Positions 24,401 through 34,700 of a stretch of 64,000 bases of DNA are shown piece by piece; position 1 is the stretch's first letter; every line of letters begins with the position of its first letter. The DNA comes from Ancistrus triradiatus (taxonomy: Eukaryota > Chordata > Actinopteri > Siluriformes > Loricariidae), in assembly GCA_025084515.1 (NCBI GenBank), contig JAJAGP010000216.1, positions 95,001-159,000 on the forward strand. Direction: 5' to 3'. The notes below the pieces were generated by a model. The model was not told where the DNA came from, made no database searches, and was given only the letters and a program-made list of their open reading frames with translations. Position numbers and translations under genes: made by a program.

Positions 24401-27400
24401 TTAATGTACGCACCACGATTGCTTCCCTCCTCATAGTAGTTAGAAGCCGAGAAAATGGTGATAACCTTTAAAAAGAAGTGATGTAGTTAAAACAGTGGCG
24501 CATATTAAATCTTACATAGAACGGTTACTTGTATCTACACTCATTGTCCATCTGTTGCTCTACATACTTTGTTCATCCTCTTAACTCTGTTCTCTAATTG
24601 CCAAGACCCCCACAGATCAGGTACTGTTTGCGTGGTGAATCATCCTCAGCACTGCAGTCACACTGATGTGGTGTGTTAATGTGTGTTATACTGGTACGAG
24701 TGGATCAGACACAGCAGTGCTGCTGGAGTTTTTAAACACCTCAGTATCAATGCTGGACTGAAAATGGTCCACCAATCAAAAAAATCCAGCCACCAGTATC
24801 CTGTAGGCAGCATCTTGTTAGCACTAATGAAGGATTAGAGGATAGAGGACTCCAGCAGCACTGCTGTGTCTGATCCAATACCCAAATAGTACCTGACCTG
24901 TGCGGGTCCTGACCATTAGAGAACAGAGTAAAGGCCAGTAAAAGTATGCAGAAAAACAGATGGACTACAATCTGTAATTGTAGAACTACAAACTGCATAT
25001 GGTAAGTCGAACTAATGGGGTGAGTCTACATTAATCAGAGTACTGGGTCAGACCTGTCCATCATGGCAGAGCTCGTACCCCTCCTGCTTGCACTCATGAG
25101 ATCGAATGAGCAAATGCATGCCGTGTTTCTCCAGCAGCTGCCGTGTCACATCAGGCCCGAAGTAACAGCCTCCACCTCGGAAAGTGTTCGGACTGCACCC
25201 GTTCTGGCTCTTCGGGTCACTCCAGAGCACGTCCACAATCTGCAGAGTACAAACAGAATACGTCCACCAACAACAGACATCAGTCCTAACCGTGTCAGAG
25301 CATTCCACAGGCTATGGGGACCATTTCCGATGGGTTTGGCATGGGGTGGAGTCCAAACTCTTTAGAGATGGTTTTGTAACATTTTCATGATACACTTCCA
25401 CAAACATGTGTTGTGAAGAGCAGACTTTGATAAATCCCTGTTCTTTAAATAAAACAGGGTGCCCACTCACACCTGATTGGCATCCCATTGATTGAAAACA
25501 CCTGACTCTAATTTCACCTTCAAATTAACTGCTAATCCTAGAAGTTCACATACGTTTGCCACTCACTAATATGTAATATTGGATCATCTTCCTCAATAAA
25601 TAAATGACCAAGTATAATATTTTGTCTCATTTGTTTAACTGGGTTCTCTTTATCTACTTTTAGGACTTAGTGTGAAAATCTGATGATGTTTTAGGTCATA
25701 TTTATGCAGAAATAAAGAAAATTCTAAAGGGTTCACAAACTTTCAAGCACCTCTGTAGGTGTCAGAATCCTCTGAAGGTGGTGAGTGACGTGGGTGGTGA
25801 GTTTGTACTCTGCTTAAAGTTTCAAAGTGTTTAAAAGGTGATACTGCATAGCCTGTTCTGGAAATTAGTGTTTCTTCATCATCACACCTCTAGTTTGGCA
25901 TAAACGTACAACAAGCACTTCAGTGTTGACCATGTGTAACAAATATAAAATTTACCCTCACCTGCCTCCACTCCAGCTCCTCTCTAGGTGGCTCTGGCAG
26001 AGCGAGAGACACGATGGAATCCAGGAAGGGAACTTGCAGCATGTCAGAAGGACTGGGGACTTTGGGGGAGGGAGGCGCACGGCGAGAACCACGAGGCGAA
26101 CACACTGAGGACGATGAGGAGGAGGAAGAGGATGACGAGGAAGAGCTGCTACCCTGCCTGGTGAGGCGGCACTTAACCCTGCGCTTTTCCCTGGCACTGC
26201 TGACGCTGCGGACATGAATGTGATCCAGACTTTGCTTGGGCAATCGCAGAGCTGATTTCACCTTTAGTAGGTGGAAAAACAGGGTACATTTTAATCCTCA
26301 TGCATTGTAGGGGGCAAAAAGACCCATCTAAAGGTATAATGATCTCAAAACAGCCCAAAACAACCTCTCACTAAAAACAGAAGCAAGCATATCCAGACTG
26401 GAACTGACCTTGTGTCTTTCCACAGAGCTCAGAAAGTCCAGGTCGGTCTGGTCAGAGATGCCTCCGTGAACGACAAGGACTTTGTTGTCGATGACTGTGG
26501 CGATAGGGAGCAAGCTGAAGACGTCCTGCAGGAGCTGGAGGATTTCTCTGCCATGGGTCTGTGGTGCCAAAACAACAACCACTGCAAGAAGCACTGACTG
26601 CCAAAGTCAACTGTGAAACGTCAAACCCGAAGCTTACCTTGTACTTCTGCATGACCTCTTTAGTAAAGCCGTATCTGAAATGCAAAGAGAAGGTGTACGT
26701 TGTTTCTGTAGGTCAGTCCTTAAGAACCTATTAACGTTTACACGGAAGTCCTACTAAACGTGCTACCTCAGGTTCATGATGTGATCCTCATGGTTGCCTC
26801 GGTTCAGGTGCATGTGATCTGGGTAGAGCAGAAGGAAGGAGAACAGGATGATTATGATCTCCATGGACTTCTTTCCTCGGTCCACAAAGTCTCCGTTGAA
26901 GATGTAGGGGTTCTCAGCAGAAGGAAGGCCATTCTAGGGAATTAGAGATGTTGACATGGTTAGACTTCAGGCTTCTTTGAAATGTTGAACCTAAATAACC
27001 TGACAAACTCTCTCTATATGGACAGGATGGATTTTCACAAGTGCTGCGGTGTTACATAAGTACAGGTAAGTGCCGTTTAACGTCCATCCAATCAACGTGC
27101 GTCCATTTTAACAACCGAGGTCTTAAATTTGAATAAAAGACATATTTTAATTTCCCATTTTAACTCCAGACATTGTGGGTAAACAGCTGGTCATCTGAAC
27201 AGACAAACTATGCTGTGGATCCACGAGTAGAGGCGGGAGTTTAGAGTACCAGTCCATAATTTACTCAAAATCTCACTACCATAACAGTCATGTGCTCGTT
27301 GGCTCACGTTTTTTTACTGATTTGCACTTAGGTTTAACCATAAGTACTTTTTAATGTCCTTTTTTAAAATATCCTTTCACCTAGAGATGGCTGTGTGGGA

Positions 27401-30400
27401 AAATCCCAGTTTCTGAAATACTCAGACCAGCCCAGCTAGCACTAACAACCATGCCACATTCAAAGTCACTTAAATCAGCTTTCTTCCTCATTCTGATGCT
27501 CTGTTTGAACCTCAGCAAACTGTCTTGACCTTGTCTACATGCCTAAATGTGTTTAGGTGCTGCCATGTCATTGACTGATTAGATATCTGCTTTAAAGAGC
27601 ACTGTGTGGCTAATAAAGTGGCGGATGAGTGCATCTTTTGGTTAAGGTATTTAAATAAGATTGGAAAACAAATATTTTTTCAAATAAGAGTTCGAGATTA
27701 CTACCTTATAGAAGATAAGGAGCAAATCATCGAGTCGTCCATGGAGATCACCTGCATTGAATAGGAAGCATGGATTTGCAAATGTATCCAACAGAGAAAC
27801 AGCAGAGCTTTTATTATTCCTAATAAAAACAGTTATTAGCATCTGCTTACATTTCATTCACGCTCCAAAAAACCATTTGGTCTGGATTTATCATGCTACA
27901 AATGAGAAGCTTCATGTTTATCGTAATCAGATGCGACGTTTCCCCATGCTGGAACCTTGCCATTAGAGCGTTTCGTGTTCCCATTTGATCTGAAGCACCA
28001 TTCGGGCCTGGCTCATCCACTGAGGAGCCCATTGAGGTTCAATGAAGTGCTTCCTAAAGTGCCTCCTAAATACACACCATCATTCGGGAGGCTCTTCCCT
28101 CCAGCATGCATTCAACTCACGAAACAGATCAACAGCTCAGCAGGAGCTGCACTTAAAATCAATCAGTGATGCACAGAGAACATCAGGGTGCATCCGAGTA
28201 TCTAAACGATAAGATTTAGACCAAAATGTGGAGTCATACCACAGATTGTGATCTCCTTGGCATAGGAGGAGGACAGATAAATGACATTCGGCATGTGTTT
28301 GAGGAACTTCTGCGTCTCGTGGAGTAACTGCAGCACGTATTTGGCATGGAGGATCTGAAGAGGAGAAAGAAATTTAGAAAAGGGTTACATTTACAGAAAT
28401 AAGCAGTTTAGAAAACGTGTGAAACCATGTACAGGATTAATTCAAACCATAGCACCATGGACTGTGGTAGCTGAAGGTCAAGGGTTCAAATCCCACCTCT
28501 GCCAAGCTGCCACTGTTGGGCCCTTAACCTACAATTGCTTGGATTGTAAGACTGTACCAATTGTAAGTCGCTCTGGATAAGGGCGTCTGCTAAATGCTGT
28601 AATTGTAAATAGTACAGTAGTTCCCGGTCACCTCAGAACTCGACACATCTTGACTAGAAAAATGTGTCTCGGTTCCCGTTGTTTGCTCTGTACTCAGTGC
28701 ACTTGGTTAAACTTATGAGTCGAGCAGAGAGACTCATTCAAGCTCAAACTCAATTCATGATTCAGTACTGAGTGACTCATTTTCTCAGTAGCTCTTGCTA
28801 AGTGAAGATCTCCGCTGTGCTTCTCGCGATTTTCTATATTTTTACATGTACAGTACTGTATTCTTAGTGCAAATAAGTCCCCATAGGTCCTAAAATGGTT
28901 GATGGTTACACCCAACTGAAAGGAAATCAAGGACTGAGTCATCCAGATCACTTTCAAACTGAGCAGTTAGCATTAGCAGCTAGTGCTCAGAGTTCACCAA
29001 TAGAGTAAGTGTTTTGCTTTTCAAGTTCCATCCATTACTCACTAAATTACATGAGATTGTCAAGACTTTTTTAGAAATTAGTTTTGTGTTAATGATTTTG
29101 GGCCAACTATAGGATAATGTAAGTGTTTCCAATGGTAAGGTCAGCCCCGCTATGATACAGTATAGACTATTTTAAACTCATCGGGTCATGTTACATTTAA
29201 CTTGTGATGGATTTGTCAGAACATATCCCCATTGTAAATCAGGGAGCTCCTGTACAATATAACTCCATTAATGCTATAATACCTTATACAGTGTGGATTT
29301 GCTGGGGGTCTGGAAGGGATTTATTCAATTTACATTGAATACGGTCAGCAAGCCTTCTGGAACGAATCAACAATAAGAACCGAGGTACCACTGTATGCAA
29401 AATACATTTTACCTCTTATATACCCAAACTCACTGGAAAGACTTCTGCTCTAGTTCTGATTAACATGGTCATAATATACATCCTTTGGACTGCCTTAAGT
29501 CACCAATTTCACAGCACAGGCTGGAAAATATGGTATTATTAAAAACTGCTGTATTTTATAACTGGTAAACTGGCTGGGGTTGGAGGTTGTCATTCCATTG
29601 ACATTTAACACTTATGCAATATTCCCCTCAATAGATTTTAAGTTGTTCATTCAAAAGGACAAAAACCCATATTTGGATAGTATTTTACACTCGTGTTACA
29701 CATCAAACCAGATTATATTAACTTATCCCAACTAGAATGACAACTTGCGCATGCAAAACGTGTTTTACTGCTTTGTGATCTCCCTTAGCAATCCTAAACG
29801 CCCTCAGTTCAATGGCCTCCACTGTTCTCTGGGTTAAAGGTGCGGTGTGTTGTACCTGCTGCTCCTTGAAGGCGCTCAGCAAGGCGTTGGTGTCGGTGAC
29901 ACTCAGAGGAAAGCAGAGACGAGGACCGCTGTATGACTCCGGGACCACGATCTGCTCGTACTTGCACTGCCTGAGCTCTTCTGTCACCGGGTCCACTGCC
30001 GAGTCCAGCAGATGAGAGATTAGATCTGGGGGAGTTAAAAAAGACTTTGTGGCTTGTTTTACTTGACAGCTTTGCTGTAATACCTGGATGTTGCACAATG
30101 TGGAGACACGAGACAAAAGTTGGTGGAAATACAACCCCAAAACCAGAAATGTTGGGACGGTATGGAAAATGCAAATATAAAAATATATGCAGTGTTCCTT
30201 ACATTTCCATTGACTTTTATTTTATTGCAGACAGTATGAACTGGAGTTATTTCATGTTTTGTTTGGTCAACTTCATTTCATTTGTTAATAACATCCATTC
30301 CTGCATTTCGGGCCTGCAACACATTCCAAAAAAAATTTGGAATGGGGACAATTTAGGTGATGTCAACAGGTGATTATAATCATGGTTTGGTACAAAAGCA

Positions 30401-31728
30401 GCATCCACGAAAGGCTGGGTCTTTGAGGAGTACAGATGGGTAGATGATCTCCAGTTTATCAGCTAAATATGTAAGAGAATTACTGGAATGTCTAAAAACA
30501 ATGTTCCTCAAAGAAAGACTGGAAGGGATTTATTATTTCAGTCCTAACTTTTTCAGCTTTGGCACATTTTGCATTGTCTTGTTGAAAAATCCATGGACGT
30601 CCCTGGGAAAGATGTCGTCTTGAAGGCAGCAAACATTGCTCTAAAATCTGTATTCTTTTCTCATCATCATATCATTATCATCGTTTTTTTAACTCATTAC
30701 TAACCCTAAATTGCCCCCATCCCAACTTTTTTGGATTATGTTCCAGGAATGGATTTTTATTAACAAAATAAATGAAGTGGACCAGAAACAACATGAAATC
30801 TCGCAGGTTCATACTGCCTGCAATCAAATAAAAGTAAAAGGAAATGTAAGGAACACTGCATATATTTTTTATTTGCATTTTCTGATTTAATGTAAAAATT
30901 TCTGATGTAAAAATGCACTGCAGATTCCCAGCCATGAAGCATGGTGGTTGAGCATCAAGGTTTCGTTACTGCTGCCTTTGACACCAAACTGTATCACAAT
31001 GATACAGGAGAACAGAAATGTACAGATCAGACATAAGCCGACGTTCACACGGGAAATCCCAGAATGCACTGTACATACAATGCTGCATATTTTTTACTCA
31101 TTAGGTTATGTGAGGATTTGCATATCAACAAGTCTGGCCTGTGTCCTCCCAGATGCTCCCGTCAGAATAGTGAGCATTCACAAACAGATCTGTATTGTCT
31201 CAGATGGAAATGTGTTTATTGTGATTGTCATGGATCTATTCAGCACGGGCGCAGACATCATGAACAGATGTTTCCACTGGACGGTTCACAGTCTAGGTTC
31301 CTCATCAGTTTTCTTAACCCTTTAACAGATATTTTGTGCTTTTTATACAACTGGGCACCTCTACAACCCACACATCCAATCACATATTAATAACTGGGGT
31401 CTGTGGAGAAACAAGTGCACACTTTTTCCACCAGATTGACAAATGATTTGATGTGTTTATTATATGTTTATTATATATTATATTTATTATATATAAGTTC
31501 TAGCAAAGCAGTTTAAAAATGAGCTGGCATTAACCATCTGCATCCTGCGTTTCTGGCACAGCACTGTGGCTCAAAACGAGACCTCCGCGGGTTGCTAAGC
31601 AACTGTGTTCCTCTGTAGGAAATGTTTTCAATCATTAAAAGGCAAAGGTGCATGACGGTTACAACCGAGGCCTCCTCATTTGATATGAGAGCAAACTGAG
31701 CTAATGGCATGAGCTGCTTTGTGCTTGC

Positions 31729-31775
<47 letters not shown>

Positions 31776-34700
31776 GGGTTCCCCGAAAGCTCACAAAGAG
31801 GATGAAAGAGGATCAAAGGTTGAATTGGACTTTACACAGGACATAGGGTCGATGTGCTTTTATGACACCACTATGCACTCACCAGTCACTTTATTAGGTA
31901 CACCTCCCTGTTTCTACATTCATTGCTCATTTTATCAGTTCCACTTACCATACAGAAGCACTTTGTAGTTCTACAATTACAGACTGTAGTCCATCTGTTT
32001 CTCTACATACTTTGTTAGTCACCTTTACTGTGTTCTCTGATGGTCAGGACCCTCACAGATCAGGTACTATTTCAGCACTGGAGTAACACTGATGTGGTGG
32101 TGGGTGTGTTACTAAGTGTTGTGCTGCCATGAGTGGATCAGATACAGCAGTGCTGCTAGAGATATTCAAAATTGTAAGACGACAAATTGCTTCTATATGG
32201 TAAGCAGAACTGATAAAATGGACAGTGAGTGTTAAAACAAGGTGGTGTACCTAATAAAGTGATTAATACACTGCCTGCCCAAAAAAAAGGTCACACTAAT
32301 ATTTTGTCGGACCACCTTTAGCTTTGATTATGGCACGCATTCACTGTGGCATCGTTTCCACAAGCTTCTGCAATGTCCAGAGTTCCCCCATAAATGTTCC
32401 CCCAAGATCTTGTACTGATGATGGGAGATTTGGACCACTGCACAAAGTCTTCTCCAGCACATCCCAAAGATTCTCAATGGGGTTCAGGTCTGGACTCTGT
32501 GGTGGCCAATCCATGTGTGAAAATGATGGCTCATGCTCCCACTTCAACGCTCCCATCTTCAACTCTCTCACTATCTGACCCTTCTGAAACAGATGAACAT
32601 ATTTACCACGATCACAGGATGCGTCTTTCAACATGGTTGTTTAACAAATGAGAAGCTCCTCACTGAATCAGTTAGGCTTAAATAACTTGTTGCCGGCTGA
32701 AACAATCACCAACACAGTAATTATCCGATGGGAGACTCTTTTTAATTATTTGCTTAGTTAAATCCAGGTGGTGACCTCTTTTTTGGCCAAGCAGGCTATA
32801 TACCATGCCAAAGGGAAAATATTAGCATGTATAACAGATTAGATCATCTTACCAGGTCCGTTTCCATTCAGCTGGGTGAAGTTATCCAGCATGAAGCTGA
32901 AGAAACTGGAGAGCTTGAGAAATATAAAGAAAGATCACATGACTTGACCATCTTGAGGCAAAGTAAGCATGATTATTGAACAACAATAATAATAAAACCT
33001 GAAGTGCGGAATGTATTCTAAACCTTACATAGGACATCTAATATGTTATGACATTCTATCTAGTGGTGGGCAATACGACGATATTTTATCGTATCGTGAT
33101 CCATTTTAATTGATGAAACGCAGCACATTTGGAATACAAAGCACTTTAAGTATGGGATAATATTTGAATAGTAGTGTTTAAGAATCTGTTGCCTCTGACG
33201 CATTCTGTATCGTGATAAATATTGTGTATTGTGAAAATGTCTTTAATTATCGTGATATAATATTTTTCACCATAATCGCCCAACCCTAATTCTATCCATA
33301 GTGCTTATTACGTAGGACATTCCAAAAAATATGCAGCCTTATGCCAAAGTTTGGCCATCCCATATCAGCTTGCACACTTTGCTGAGTTTATACAGCCATT
33401 GCAATTAAATGAAATGAATATAACAAAAGTTCTGAGACGCTCACAATTACAGCATTTAGCTGATGCCCCTAACCAGAAAGATTTAAAATTGAACTTAGTT
33501 GAGGGTTACAACCCCTGCAAGCTCCCAAGACAGTATTTGAACTCACTCTGATTATTTGTCAAGACCCTTTACTACTGAGCCACCACTGTCCAAATGCCAT
33601 AGTGGATCATGCCAAAATGTGGCCTGTATGTGATTCCTGACAAAATAGAACTTTCCTATAGGGAATACTAGAAAGAGACTCCCACTATTCACATGTTGAC
33701 TAGTAATGGACTATAAAGTTTAAGTACTTCTTTTAAACTACCTCCCCACTATTGTGCCAAATGTTACTGTGAATGTAGAGCCAGGTTCCTTTAACAGTGG
33801 TTCTCAAAGTGAGGGGCACAACAAGGCAAATGAATGAGGCCTGTTTAAGATGCATAAGTAGTACAGTGGTACCTCGGTTCTGGTCATTAATTAGTTCCAG
33901 AAGGATTGTTGAGAACTGAAAACGAAGAGAATATTTCCCATTTCCCATAAGGTTCCAGACCCCCAGAAAGTCCTCATTGTAAAACATTATATGCATAAAT
34001 GGAGCTCCCTGACTTACATTTACATTTACAGCATTTAGCAGACGCCCTTATCCAGAGCGACTTACAATTGGTACAATCTTACAATCCAAGCAATTGTAGG
34101 TTAAGGGCCTTGCTCAAGGACCCAACAGTGGCAGCTTGGCAGAGGTGGGATTTGAACCCTGGACCGTCTGGTCCTTATTCCAGGACTTTAACCGCTAAAC
34201 TACGACAGCGCTAGGAAGAGTATCGCTTTTCCATTTGGTTGGCTGTTATCACTAACTTTTTTAGGACCCATGGTGACTTATCTGCGATACTAATACTCTA
34301 CTGTAGATATACAAATTTAAAAAACATGACAAAACTGCACCGAGTGAGAGCTATAGAGAGAACAAATGACCAGCGCTAAGACAAATTTTTCTTCTCTTAG
34401 TTCGTTGAGAACTAAGTTCCAAGACAGTCGAGAACTGAGGTACCACTGTAGTTTTTTTTAACAATGAACTACAATATTTAAAATAAATTCCAGTGGAGTT
34501 TGGAACCAAAAGACATTGTGTGTGTCAGAGTGGGAGGCTTGGAAATGTTCATCTACAAAACGAGGGCACTGAAGAAAACATTTGAGAACCACTGCTTTAA
34601 CAATTAGTTATTTTACCTGTAGCTGGTCTTGCTCTCCTGCATACTCTATGGACTGGAAAATGTTCCAGGTGTATCGCCTTCTCATTTCGATCCGGGCAAT

